Positions 28,150 to 36,811 of a stretch of 48,949 nt of DNA are shown piece by piece. How positions within the stretch are numbered: the first letter of the stretch is position 1; the number at the start of each line of letters is the position of its first letter. The translations under genes and the position numbers were made by a program. The DNA is from Hyphomicrobiales bacterium (lineage in GTDB: Bacteria > Pseudomonadota > Alphaproteobacteria > Rhizobiales > JAJFHB01). The notes beneath the pieces were generated by a model, which did no database searches, was not told where the DNA came from, and saw nothing but the letters and a program-made list of their open reading frames with translations. The DNA lies in contig JAJFHE010000013.1 in NCBI GenBank assembly GCA_021775755.1, positions 1 through 48,949 of the forward strand, in the 5' to 3' direction.

Positions 28150-29067
28150 ATGGCGATTACAAAGCAAATAGCGAAGATGATCCTCTCCGAGCATGTTCGC
28201 GAGCCGATCAAGGGTCGCGTGCTCATGGGCGGCCGTCAGACGATGATCCCGACGGTTGAGGAAATCCGCGAATATTTGCGCGAATTCGGTCTGGAGGAGC
28301 GGCCAACGGAGTTTGAGGTCGACGAGGATACGCTTGCCTCGCACGGCGAATCCTATTCGGACCGTAACTTCTTCTCGCTGTTCACCGATGCCGAGTACAA
28401 CGCCCTCGATGTCACCGACTACGAGGGCGCGGAAATCATTCATGACATGAACTATCCGGTGCCGGACGAGTTCAAGGGACAGTTCAGTTTCATCTACGAT
28501 GGCGGGGCCATGGACAATCTGTTCAACCCGGCCCAGTACATTCTCAACTGTTCGGAGATGCTGGCGCCTGGCGGCCGCATTCTCCACTGCGAGATGGGAT
28601 CTCTGTGGCGCGGCGCCTATGTCATGTATTCGGCGGACTATTTCCACGATTTCTACGCGATCAACCGCTATGAGAACTGCCACGTCTACTACGCGCGGTT
28701 CTACTGGTCGATGCTCCTCGACCGGTGGCGGATTTCGCACATCAAGCCGTTCAAGGATGCCGCCCTGCAAAAGAACAGGCGCAACTGGGTGTCGTCCATG
28801 TGGCCGCATCTTGTTCTGGTTCTGGCGGAGAAGGGCGAGGAATCGACGTCGGACCGGATGCCGATCCAACATACCTACCGGCCGGAGGACGAGGACTTCG
28901 AGATCTATATGGAGTCCTATCGCCGGTTCGCCAGCAATCCGCGCCGGCCCGCAACGTTCGGCAAGCCGACGCACCAGCCGTTTGAGTTCAAGAAGCGGAT
29001 GAAAGCGATCTTCAAGCGGCCGGTACCGCTGACACGCTCCAACACGACGCCGATCCAGAAACTCTGA
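28150..29067 (+). CDS. Methyltransferase-like protein with divergent SAM-binding motif
   Basis: 305 aa. The central part (LDVTDYEGAEIIHDMNYPVP, then FIYDGGAMDNLFNPAQ and APGGRILH) follows the layout of a class I methyltransferase from motif II to motif V, the N-terminal GRVLMGGRQT being the probable motif I without the usual GxGxG. I recall similar proteins in bacterial glycan clusters annotated as methyltransferase domain proteins. Function uncertain; it is separated from the FkbM gene by 154 nt and is the last gene of the plus-strand run. A basic tail (MKAIFKRP) ends the protein. It converges with the sulfotransferase gene, with 25 nt between. Confidence 0.65.
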   Translation: MAITKQIAKMILSEHVREPIKGRVLMGGRQTMIPTVEEIREYLREFGLEERPTEFEVDEDTLASHGESYSDRNFFSLFTDAEYNALDVTDYEGAEIIHDMNYPVPDEFKGQFSFIYDGGAMDNLFNPAQYILNCSEMLAPGGRILHCEMGSLWRGAYVMYSADYFHDFYAINRYENCHVYYARFYWSMLLDRWRISHIKPFKDAALQKNRRNWVSSMWPHLVLVLAEKGEESTSDRMPIQHTYRPEDEDFEIYMESYRRFASNPRRPATFGKPTHQPFEFKKRMKAIFKRPVPLTRSNTTPIQKL

Positions 29068-29077
29068 AGAACGTGGG

Positions 29078-29098
29078 CGGTAACGCTTCCGGTTACCG
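29078..29098. terminator. Hairpin between convergent methyltransferase-like and sulfotransferase genes
   Basis: CGGTAAC and GTTACCG are perfectly complementary 7-bp arms around a 7-nt loop, in the short convergent gap and reaching into the sulfotransferase stop codon. A shared terminator is the natural reading, although no T-tract follows on either strand. Confidence 0.35.
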
Positions 29099-29962
29099 GG
29101 AGGTGCGCAGAGCCCTTGCGTAGCCGTAAAGCTGCTGGTCCCAGTGTACAAGCGGTGCCATGGCGGCCGCGACTTCGTCTTCGCACTCGACAGCTTCGTG
29201 TCCGGAGACCCAGTTAGATGTGACGTTGTCGCGGGGGACCGTGTGTGGATGCGGCAATCCCAGTTGCTGCATCAAAACGATGAAGTCGTCGTCATAGGTT
29301 TCGTGGAGTCCGATGAAATCGAGCTTCCGCAAGTTGGACTTTGCCGTTTCGAGGAGATCGGGCCATTCATCGTCGGCAACAGGGTATGTCACAAGGCGTC
29401 CTGCCAGCTGACGCACCATACAGTTGTCGGTCATGTTGCGAATGGCAAGCTCGCGGCTGCTGAAGAGTTCTACCCGCGACAAGCCCCTGCATTTCTCCGC
29501 GAGCTCTCTTGCCGCTTCGTGAACAAGATCGTCAGGGAATTCCGAGGCGATGCGGTACCACGATCCCAATCTGGATTTGGGCTCTCTCAGGAAGGTGAAG
29601 ATGTAGGTATCGTCAGACAGGTTGAGCCGTTCGATGCTGTCCCAGGAGTAATGTCCCGCGATGAACCGGCCTGCTCTGGCGCGTTCGATCTCTTCGTTAC
29701 TCGGCGACTGGCCGAGCCACAATTCGGTGAGCTTGCCGGTGCGGCCGGACTCCTTTCCGCCAACGCAGCGGCTGATGTAGTTCATCACAGTGGTGCCGCC
29801 GCATTTCGGCGTGTGAATGAAGGCGATTTTGCGGGGAGGGCCGACAATCGGAAGAAAGTCACGCAGGGTCGTTTCAATTCTGAGCCGCGCGGCCGTAGTT
29901 CGCGACAACGAGCTGCGCATTTTGCGCGCCCGTACCGAAGTTCCCGCCATCTGAGTACTCAC
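29093..29962 (-). CDS. Sulfotransferase (PAPS-dependent, sulfotransfer_2-like)
   Basis: 289 aa from a GTG at 29962 with AGGGGAG seven bases upstream (ATG at 29950 is the alternative). The 5'-phosphosulfate loop IHTPKCGGTT (near residue 50) and the 3'-phosphate motif FTFLREPKSRLGSWY fit cytosolic-type carbohydrate sulfotransferases. It is the last gene of a minus-strand group with an AlgJ-like protein, an MBOAT and a probable glycosyltransferase, so it likely sulfates a cell-surface or exported glycan. The start region rich in Arg/Ser (residues 1-40) is not a signal peptide. Its acceptor is unknown. Confidence 0.83.
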   Translation of the reverse strand: MSTQMAGTSVRARKMRSSLSRTTAARLRIETTLRDFLPIVGPPRKIAFIHTPKCGGTTVMNYISRCVGGKESGRTGKLTELWLGQSPSNEEIERARAGRFIAGHYSWDSIERLNLSDDTYIFTFLREPKSRLGSWYRIASEFPDDLVHEAARELAEKCRGLSRVELFSSRELAIRNMTDNCMVRQLAGRLVTYPVADDEWPDLLETAKSNLRKLDFIGLHETYDDDFIVLMQQLGLPHPHTVPRDNVTSNWVSGHEAVECEDEVAAAMAPLVHWDQQLYGYARALRTSR

Positions 29963-30094
29963 TGCCGCGCTCCCCTACGACATACCCCCACCCGCTTGTT
30001 CTAAGGTTATTGCCGGAAGTCCGTCAAGCCGTGCACTGGCTCGGATAAGGGTTTGTGCGCAAACGAAGGCCTCGGCGCGTCAATATCGCGCAGG

Positions 30095-30988
30095 TTATGT
30101 CCGGCCATCGCCGAAACACGCTTTAATTGCGGCGGGGGCGACGATATCCGCGCCATTTGACGCCAGGTGGTCCATGTTCGTGAACATGCTCATGTCGTAG
30201 GAGACCGGCAGGTCGTGTGAATCGACGTAAGGCACATCGAATTCGGCGGCCAGGGCCTTGAAGAAGTTCTCGGACCACAGAAAATCCTCGTCGCCGGCGA
30301 TCATGCCGAGATATTCCTGTGTCACCGGGGTGCGCAGCATGCAAACGGTAACGCCTTTCCCGGCCAGTTCGGTGATCATGCGGCGGTAGGCTGTGGCAAT
30401 CTGGTCGCGGAATGTGTGGCGAGGGCGCTGCTTGTTCACCCGTTTCTGCGTCGTGGCGAGGCGCTCTTCGATCGGTATGTTGTGCCAGTTGCCCTGTTGC
30501 GTACTGATAACGGCTGCCTCGTCAAGCTTGCGCTGCAGCCGGGAACTGTCCAGCAAGTCCATCACATTGGCCGCGACGCCCGGTTCGAAAACATAAAGCT
30601 GAAACGGCAACCCGACATTCTGCCGGTAATACTTGCTGTGGTCGGCCCGGCGCATCGGGCGGGCAAAGATCTGCGGACTTGCCTGAATGATGATCCGGCC
30701 GGGTTCGCGATGCCGGTAGAACTCGCGCGAGACGTTTTCGAGATCGCTGATGGCGCTACCGCCGACGGCTAGATTTACGAAGTTTTCCGTCGTCAAAAAC
30801 GTCGATGCCGTGTGGGAATCGCCGATCACCGCATCGTTTCCGTCGGCGGTGTAGATCAGATGCGTGCGGTTGGCCTGACTGAAAGGCACCGGCACGACCC
30901 ATGTGCGCAGCCCGACCTCCGCCAGCGCCAGAACGAACACGGTGACCGCGAGGATGATCAAGACGTAGTGGCGGCTAGAAAAACGCAT
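30095..30988 (-). CDS. SGNH-type membrane-anchored acyltransferase helper (AlgJ/DltD-like)
   Basis: 297 aa from the ATG at 30988, which has GAAGAG eight bases upstream; an ATG at 31003 lacks a site. A single N-terminal membrane helix (YVLIILAVTVFVLALAEVG) precedes a periplasmic SGNH-like domain with nucleophile Ser in VIGDSHTAS (block I) and Asp-His in NMDHLASNGA (block V). In MBOAT systems such a partner completes O-acetylation outside the membrane. It overlaps the AlgI-like gene by 14 nt. No close match to AlgX carbohydrate-binding modules was seen. The role with the MBOAT is secure by context, the acceptor is not. Confidence 0.75.
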   Translation of the reverse strand: MRFSSRHYVLIILAVTVFVLALAEVGLRTWVVPVPFSQANRTHLIYTADGNDAVIGDSHTASTFLTTENFVNLAVGGSAISDLENVSREFYRHREPGRIIIQASPQIFARPMRRADHSKYYRQNVGLPFQLYVFEPGVAANVMDLLDSSRLQRKLDEAAVISTQQGNWHNIPIEERLATTQKRVNKQRPRHTFRDQIATAYRRMITELAGKGVTVCMLRTPVTQEYLGMIAGDEDFLWSENFFKALAAEFDVPYVDSHDLPVSYDMSMFTNMDHLASNGADIVAPAAIKACFGDGRT

Positions 30989-32480
30989 AGATGAACTCTT
31001 CATAACCGAAGCGCATCATGGTGTAGAGCGAGGCAAGCAGCATGAACTGCGTCGCCGCGAACCAGAGGACCGAGGGGCGCCAGTTGAGCCATGCCATGGG
31101 CTTTGGTACCGAACGGGTGGCATCGGTTTCAAGGCCCGGCGCGCTCTTGTCCATCAGCTGATGCGCGTTCGGGGCGATGAAGGCAAGCGCCAGGGCGGCG
31201 AATACATACACAAATCCCATCGTCTTGCCAAAGTGCCCGGTGTTCTTGGCGATCTCGCCAAGCCCGTTGGCGCCGGACATGCCGTGCAGGACGGCGAGCG
31301 CGCCATCGAAGCTCTGGGCGCGGAAAAACACCCACGCGACAACGATCGCCGCGAATGTCAGTGCATGGCAGAAAACGCCCCAGGTTCGGCCGCTGCACAA
31401 CGCCGGTAACCCGTGCGATGCCGCCAGCCATCGCCAGGCATGATTGACGATGAGGTAAAGGCCATGCAGTCCGCCCCATACTACGAACGTCCAGCCGGCG
31501 CCATGCCACAGGCCACCAAGCAGCATGGTGATCATCAAATTGGTGTGCCGGCGTGCAGGGCCTTTCCGGCTGCCACCAAGAGGAATGTAGAGAAAATCGC
31601 GCAGGAACCGCGACAGCGTCATGTGCCACGTACGCCAGAAATCGATGATGCTTTTCGCCTTATAGGGCGAGAAGAAATTCAGCGGCAGGCGGATGCCGAA
31701 CATCCAGGCGAGGCCGATGGCCATGTCGGAGTACCCGGAAAAATCGAAATAGATCTGGCCGGTATAGGCGAGAGCTCCACCCCAGCTTTCAGCAAATGTC
31801 AGGACATGGCCGGCTTCCGCGCCGTTAAAGACCCAGTCCGCGTGCGGGGCAAGTGCGTCGGCAATGATCAGCTTCTTGGAGAGGCCGATAACAAAGATCG
31901 TCAGGCCCTGTGCCAGATGATCGAAGTTTACGCCGAAGGTCGCCGACTTTTCGAACTGCGGCATCATTTCCTTGTGATGCACAATCGGGCCGGCGATCAG
32001 TTGCGGGAAGAACGTCACGAACAGGCAATAATGGAGGAACGAGTATTCCGCCGCATCGCCGCGTCGGGCATCCGCCAGATAGGCGATCTGCTGGAACGTA
32101 AAGAACGAGATCGCAAGCGGCAGGGCGATAGTGCCGAGGTCGAAGCCGGCGCCCGCAAACCGATTGAGGTTGTCGGCGAAAAATCCGGCATATTTGAAAT
32201 ACCCGAGCAGGCAGAGATTAGCGGAAATACCAAACGCCAAGATCCAGTTGCCGAGCCGGCCGGTCCCCCGTTTCAGCTGCAGGCCGACGAAGTAGTTGAA
32301 GACGATGGAGCCGATAATCAAAAAGACGAAGGCCGGGTTCCACCAGCCATAAAAGAACAGCGAACTGACGACGAGCCACATGATCGCCGCCTGCCGGCCA
32401 CCCCAGGACGCAATCAGGTAAAATCCAACCACCACCATGGGCAGGAACAGGCAGACGAATTCAAATGAGCTGAATAGCAT
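30975..32480 (-). CDS. MBOAT-family O-acyltransferase (AlgI-like)
   Basis: 501 aa polytopic membrane protein with about ten to twelve helices. MLFSSFEFVCLFLP at the start, FFYGWWNP and FNYFVGLQL near residue 60, and the catalytic His in LLGGLWHGAGWTFVVWGGLHG are the AlgI pattern. It passes acyl groups, normally acetyl, across the membrane to polysaccharides; the adjacent SGNH protein would complete transfer. Upstream on the same strand is a probable glycosyltransferase and downstream a sulfotransferase, so the four seem to form an operon for decorating an exopolysaccharide, O-antigen or glycolipid. Confidence 0.93.
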   Translation of the reverse strand: MLFSSFEFVCLFLPMVVVGFYLIASWGGRQAAIMWLVVSSLFFYGWWNPAFVFLIIGSIVFNYFVGLQLKRGTGRLGNWILAFGISANLCLLGYFKYAGFFADNLNRFAGAGFDLGTIALPLAISFFTFQQIAYLADARRGDAAEYSFLHYCLFVTFFPQLIAGPIVHHKEMMPQFEKSATFGVNFDHLAQGLTIFVIGLSKKLIIADALAPHADWVFNGAEAGHVLTFAESWGGALAYTGQIYFDFSGYSDMAIGLAWMFGIRLPLNFFSPYKAKSIIDFWRTWHMTLSRFLRDFLYIPLGGSRKGPARRHTNLMITMLLGGLWHGAGWTFVVWGGLHGLYLIVNHAWRWLAASHGLPALCSGRTWGVFCHALTFAAIVVAWVFFRAQSFDGALAVLHGMSGANGLGEIAKNTGHFGKTMGFVYVFAALALAFIAPNAHQLMDKSAPGLETDATRSVPKPMAWLNWRPSVLWFAATQFMLLASLYTMMRFGYEEFIYAFF

Positions 32481-32543
32481 TGTGCGCGGTCCGGGCGGTC
32501 TCTTGGATCTTTGTTCGCTGTCTGCTTTGGATGGGGCTTTGGG

Positions 32544-33680
32544 TCAAACGTCTATGAAATTGAGGTTTTCACCGCACACAGGCGGCCATGCAAGGGTATT
32601 GGGGCGTGGATCGGTCCTCAGCGCCTTTGGCCCCCGCCAGCCCGTCGCCTCTTTGCTGTGGGCGAAAAGATGATCGGCGACGGCGGCAAGTTCTTCGGCC
32701 GTACAGGCCTTGAGGTCATGTGCGTCGAGTTCCCGCAGCCTGCGGCGCGACAGGAGATCCGCATCAAGCAGGTCTCTATTGCGCAAGGGACCGTGCTCTT
32801 CGGTGACGACTGTTTTGGTCAAAATGACCTGCTCCATATCGCCCCAGCCGCCTTGCGCATCGGTCGCATCGACAATTGCGGTCGGCACATGGAATCCGAA
32901 GCCGAGGGCACTCGGTCCGGTGGGGCCGACCAGCAGGAAGCGGGCGCGTGATGACGCGTAGGCCTGCAGCATAAAGCCGTCCGGTTCAGCGCTCAGATCG
33001 ACAAGGCCTGGACGTTCGGGAAAGGGGTGCATTCCGGGATGGCCGAGCCGCACCACCTGACCGCCCAGATCGTCGATGATGTGATCGGCAACGAGGCGGA
33101 AAGCTTCCGGGTCGCTGTTGCGTTCATCGGAGATGTTGGGCCGCCACTCGTAGTTGCTCTCGCGGTAATGAATGACCGCGAACCAGTGGTTCTCCTCCAG
33201 CCCGAGCTCGATCATGCGCTGTTTGAGCGCGGGTTCGCGATCGGGTGGAATGCGCAGGGGTATCGGGTTCGGCAAGGCGTGGACGTTGCGCGAGTCGGCC
33301 ATCCAGTCACTCACTACAAGATCATAGAACGGATGGTTGCCGCCCATTCTGAAATCGAAAAACAGGGGCCGCCAGAAGCGCTCGACACCCTTGCGTCCCA
33401 GCAGCCATGCGGGCAGTTCCCCTTTGATGATTTCGGCCTTGTCGATGTTCGGAGCCAGTGAAATGACATCGCGCGAATAGGGCCGGGCGTTGCGGTAACA
33501 CACATGAAGCTGTGCGTGGTCGAACTGGTCCTTTACGGTGCAGAAAAACACGATCCGCGAAATCAGATCGCCAAGCGGTGTTTGCAGCGAGGTCGCAAAG
33601 ATGACGAAGGGCCGTTTCCTGTCATGACCGATGTCGCGGTACAAATCGTTGCCGGCGATCATGTTTTTCTTGAACAGCAT
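32544..33680 (-). CDS. Probable glycosyltransferase, TIGR04372-like
   Basis: 378 aa, no signal peptide. AVIHYRESNYEWRPN, then LGGQVVRLGHPG and a later LVGPTGPSALGFGFHVPT follow the layout I remember for the TIGR04372 putative glycosyltransferase family (HVRxxxY, GGxVVRxG, sGp...f..P). The first third (residues 1-150) is unrecognised. It is first in the minus-strand decoration operon and divergent from the reductase at 33919. It would be the only glycosyltransferase candidate in the window. Medium certainty; it was recognised by pattern, not by search. Confidence 0.6.
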   Translation of the reverse strand: MLFKKNMIAGNDLYRDIGHDRKRPFVIFATSLQTPLGDLISRIVFFCTVKDQFDHAQLHVCYRNARPYSRDVISLAPNIDKAEIIKGELPAWLLGRKGVERFWRPLFFDFRMGGNHPFYDLVVSDWMADSRNVHALPNPIPLRIPPDREPALKQRMIELGLEENHWFAVIHYRESNYEWRPNISDERNSDPEAFRLVADHIIDDLGGQVVRLGHPGMHPFPERPGLVDLSAEPDGFMLQAYASSRARFLLVGPTGPSALGFGFHVPTAIVDATDAQGGWGDMEQVILTKTVVTEEHGPLRNRDLLDADLLSRRRLRELDAHDLKACTAEELAAVADHLFAHSKEATGWRGPKALRTDPRPNTLAWPPVCGENLNFIDV

Positions 33681-33868
33681 CTGGTGCCTGGCGTTTCTTG
33701 TGTCGAAACAGCCTCAGAGCCCTGTCGGCAACACAGCTGCCGATCAATGTATCTCCTCTGAGGTTCTGGGAGTGCCTTTGCGCTGGTGTCATCGCAGAAC
33801 CGCTCCCGCGCCGTCAAGTCTCAAGTTGCCGCAAGGTTTTTCAATTGACGGTGGGCAAAATCTTCGCC

Positions 33869-33904
33869 AGAGAATTTCCAACCCCGTGAGTGGGAGAATT
33901 CTCC
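33869..33904. promoter_or_regulatory. Candidate operator: tandem GAGAATT palindromes
   Basis: A perfect 12-bp palindrome, GGAGAATTCTCC (33893-33904), lies 14 nt before the reductase start, and a degenerate copy, AGAGAATTTCC, lies at 33869-33879. Their spacing is about 24 bp centre to centre, which places them on similar helix faces. The pair is suited to a dimeric repressor of the divergent 33.7-33.9 kb promoter region. No regulator gene is nearby, so this is inference. Confidence 0.35.
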
Positions 33905-33918
33905 AGCAGGATCGTTTT

Positions 33919-35040
33919 ATGCCAACTCTGCCCGATACCATGACCGCGGTACTCCTGACCGGACACGGCGGGTTCGACAAGCTCGAAGTCCGCAACGACG
34001 TCCCCGTGCCAAAACCGGGTGAAGGCGAGGCTGTCGTCAAAGTCGGAGCCTGCGGGCTCAACAACACCGACATCAATACCCGTACCGCCTGGTACTCGGA
34101 CACGGTCACGGAAGGCATCACGGATGAAGGCGGCAGCGAAGGTTTTGCGATGGCGGATGCCGGGTCTGGGAGTTGGGGCCGCAGCGCACTGACCTTCCCG
34201 CGCATTCAAGGCGCCGATGTTGCGGGCGTCATTGCAGCGGTGGGTGAGGGTGTCGAAGCGGAGCGTGTCGGTGAGCGGGTGCTTATCGATCCATGGTTCT
34301 TCGACCCGGACAACCCTGAAGACCTGACCCATGCGCGCTATTTCGGTTCGGAAACAGACGGCGGATATGCGGAATATGCGGTGGCGCCGGCCGCGAACGC
34401 TCTGGCGGTCGCGTCGAATATGAGCGATGCGGAACTGGCGACGTTTCCGTGCGCTTATACAACCGCGGAGAACCTGGTTGAGCGCACCGGTTTAAAGGCT
34501 GGTGAATGTGTGGTGATCGCCGGTGCCTCCGGTGGCGTAGGGTCGGCGGCTGTGCAGCTTTGCCGGCTGCGCGGCGCGCATGTCGTGGCGATCGCTTCGG
34601 CGGGGAAGTCCGGCCTTCTGCTTGAACTGGGCGCCGAAACCGTTGTTGACCGCAACGCGGCCGATCTTGGCGCCGCCATCACCGCCGCTGTGCCCGGCGG
34701 CTATTGCGACGTGGCGCTCGATGTCGTCGGCGGCGACACATTCGCCATCCTCATCGATGCTCTGCGCCAGCGCGGGCGCTACTCGTCGTCCGGCGCCATT
34801 TCAGGTCCCGTTGTGGAATTCGACCTGCGGCAGTTGATCTACAAGGATCTGCAACTCACAGGCGCCACCATTGTGCCGCCCGGCACCATGCGGCGCCTTG
34901 TTGGCTACATAGAGACAGGCAAGCTGCGGCCCGTTCTGGCGGAGACTTACCCGTTGGCGGATCTGGCCCGGGCGCAGGCTGCCTTCATGGAAAAGCGCCA
35001 CGTCGGCAATATTGTCGTGGTCACCGCTCAAACCGGGTAA
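33919..35040 (+). CDS. Medium-chain NADPH:quinone-type oxidoreductase
   Basis: 373 aa from the ATG at 33919 (AGGA eight bases upstream); the frame is open 288 nt further upstream but that part is not coding-like. GroES-like N-terminal domain with CGLNNTDINTR and GADVAGVIAAVGEGV, then the Rossmann fold VIAGASGGVGSAAVQL. The catalytic-zinc Cys/His/Glu set of alcohol dehydrogenases is absent (CGLNNTD replaces CG-C/S-D), so it is a zinc-independent quinone reductase/enoyl reductase-type MDR. An insert around residues 50-75 is unusual. Its stop overlaps the convergent amidohydrolase gene end by 20 nt. Confidence 0.85.
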   Translation: MPTLPDTMTAVLLTGHGGFDKLEVRNDVPVPKPGEGEAVVKVGACGLNNTDINTRTAWYSDTVTEGITDEGGSEGFAMADAGSGSWGRSALTFPRIQGADVAGVIAAVGEGVEAERVGERVLIDPWFFDPDNPEDLTHARYFGSETDGGYAEYAVAPAANALAVASNMSDAELATFPCAYTTAENLVERTGLKAGECVVIAGASGGVGSAAVQLCRLRGAHVVAIASAGKSGLLLELGAETVVDRNAADLGAAITAAVPGGYCDVALDVVGGDTFAILIDALRQRGRYSSSGAISGPVVEFDLRQLIYKDLQLTGATIVPPGTMRRLVGYIETGKLRPVLAETYPLADLARAQAAFMEKRHVGNIVVVTAQTG

Positions 35041-36661
35041 CACCGCCGACGATCGTGCGCTCGACCTGCACACTGGAAATCTCATCGCTCGGGATCGTGA
35101 AAAGATCGCGGTCGAGGATGGCGATGTCGGCGAGCTTGCCGGCTTCCAGAGATCCCTTGATCGTCTCTTCGCGGCCTGAATAGGCGCCAAGCGTTGTGTA
35201 AGCGTGCAGGGCCTCTTCAATGGTTGCCGCCTGCGAAGGCGCGTTGGGCGCATCGAGCGTGCCGCCAGTATCGGTGACGCGATTCACCATTGCCGCCATA
35301 GCGGTGAAGGGGTTCGGCGTGCAGACATAAGAGTCCGAATGTCCGGGCGCGATGACGCCCTCGTCGATGAGGGTGCGGTGCGGCCACATGTGGGCAAGCG
35401 CCGCGTCGCCGCGGTTCGCGCGGTAGGCGTCGCCGAGCTCCCACATGAAACCGGTTGCCGAACTGTCGACCACATTGAGGGCCTTGAGCCGTTTCAGAAC
35501 CGCGGGCGTCACGTAGCAGCAGTGTTCGACGCGCATGCGGTGGTCGTCGCGCGGGTGTTTGGCAAGCACGTCTTCCATGATGTCGAGCGCGAAGTCGATG
35601 CCGCGGTCGCCGACGCCTTCGATGCAAACCAGAAGCCCCGCCTTGTGGGCGGCGAGCGCACGCCGCTTCAGGTCGCCGAGCTCATAGAGCAGCATGCCGG
35701 TATTGTTTGCCGGCTCCCCGAGCACCGGCGTTCCGACATAGGGCTCGTAATAGGCCGCAGTACGGCCGCTTGTTGAACAGTCCGGGCACCACTCGATGGC
35801 AATGACCTTGATCCACTCATCGCCGAACCCCGACCGGATGCCGGTTTCGATCAACGATTCGATCAACCCGTCTTCCCGACCGCTGCCAATGATGCCGACG
35901 CGAAGCTTGAGGCGGTCCTCGTCGCGCATGAGCTGGTAGGCACGGATGGCGTTCGACGATGTCAGTGAGTTGTAGGCGCTTGTGATGCCGTGCGACAGGT
36001 AGTCGTCGAACACGATCTCAAGGCCCGCGGCGATATCTTCTACGGTGTCGCTCGAATGCACTGCTTCGAGAAACAATTGCGCCGCGGTTTCGCGCACGAG
36101 GCCGGTGAGCGAGCCTGTCCGCGGGTCATGATCGAAGGCGCCGAAAGCTGGATCCGGCGTCGTCTCGTCGATGCCGAGGCGCGCGAAGGCCGCGGAGTTG
36201 GCGAGCCCCAGATGGCCGTCCGTACGCAGGATGAACAGGGGCCGCCCGGCGGTTGCCGCGTCGAGTTCGGCGAGGGTCGGATAGCCGCCGCTCTTCTGCT
36301 CGTTGAGTCGATAGCCTGCGACCCATTCGCCGGCGGGTGCCGCATTGCACGCGCTGGCGATTGCATCCAGCACAGTTTCGCGCGATCCCGTCCGGGCGGG
36401 CTCCAGATTGATCCAGCGGACAATTCGGGCGCCGGCACCATCGGGGTGGCAGTGACTGTCGATGATGCCTGGAATTGCAGTGCGGCCGGAAAGGTCAATG
36501 TGCTCCGTATCCGGCCCTGCAAGGGCGAGGATGTCCTCGTCGCTGCCGGTGGCGAGGATGAGGCCATTGTGGGCAGCGAGTGCGGACACAAAAGTGCCCT
36601 CGGCGTCCATCGTGGCGATCTTGCCGCCGTGAACAATTAGATCGGGTTGAAGCACGGGCAT
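35021..36661 (-). CDS. Amidohydrolase (YtcJ-like, Amidohydro_3)
   Basis: 546 aa from ATG at 36661, preceded by AGGA; the in-frame TTG two codons earlier is not needed. Metal-dependent TIM-barrel hydrolase: PGIIDSHCHPDG (His-x-His on beta-1), LRTDGHLGLANSAA, later RVEHCCYV and PGHSDSYV giving further metal ligands, and a composite beta-sandwich (N-terminal LIVHGGKIATMD and C-terminal GKLADIAILDRD). Proteins of this type hydrolyse amide or lactone-like bonds, substrate unknown. It converges with the reductase gene; divergent from the DenD-like gene by 150 nt. Confidence 0.9.
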   Translation of the reverse strand: MPVLQPDLIVHGGKIATMDAEGTFVSALAAHNGLILATGSDEDILALAGPDTEHIDLSGRTAIPGIIDSHCHPDGAGARIVRWINLEPARTGSRETVLDAIASACNAAPAGEWVAGYRLNEQKSGGYPTLAELDAATAGRPLFILRTDGHLGLANSAAFARLGIDETTPDPAFGAFDHDPRTGSLTGLVRETAAQLFLEAVHSSDTVEDIAAGLEIVFDDYLSHGITSAYNSLTSSNAIRAYQLMRDEDRLKLRVGIIGSGREDGLIESLIETGIRSGFGDEWIKVIAIEWCPDCSTSGRTAAYYEPYVGTPVLGEPANNTGMLLYELGDLKRRALAAHKAGLLVCIEGVGDRGIDFALDIMEDVLAKHPRDDHRMRVEHCCYVTPAVLKRLKALNVVDSSATGFMWELGDAYRANRGDAALAHMWPHRTLIDEGVIAPGHSDSYVCTPNPFTAMAAMVNRVTDTGGTLDAPNAPSQAATIEEALHAYTTLGAYSGREETIKGSLEAGKLADIAILDRDLFTIPSDEISSVQVERTIVGGVTRFER

Positions 36662-36811
36662 CGGCAATCCTGCTCAAGGTGAGGACGTTTGGGTGAAATC
36701 TTGTGCCATGGAATGCTGCGGTGTGGAATAGTTCCTCGCCATTCCGGCGTGGCGGATTATGGTGGCCTTTGCACAGCTTGCGACGCAAGTGCCTACAAGG
36801 GACCGATTGTA

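Noticed and set aside
28123-29151. 342-aa minus-strand open frame opposite the methyltransferase-like gene
   Set aside because: No motif, rich in Arg/His; the plus-strand frame has methyltransferase layout and a Met start.
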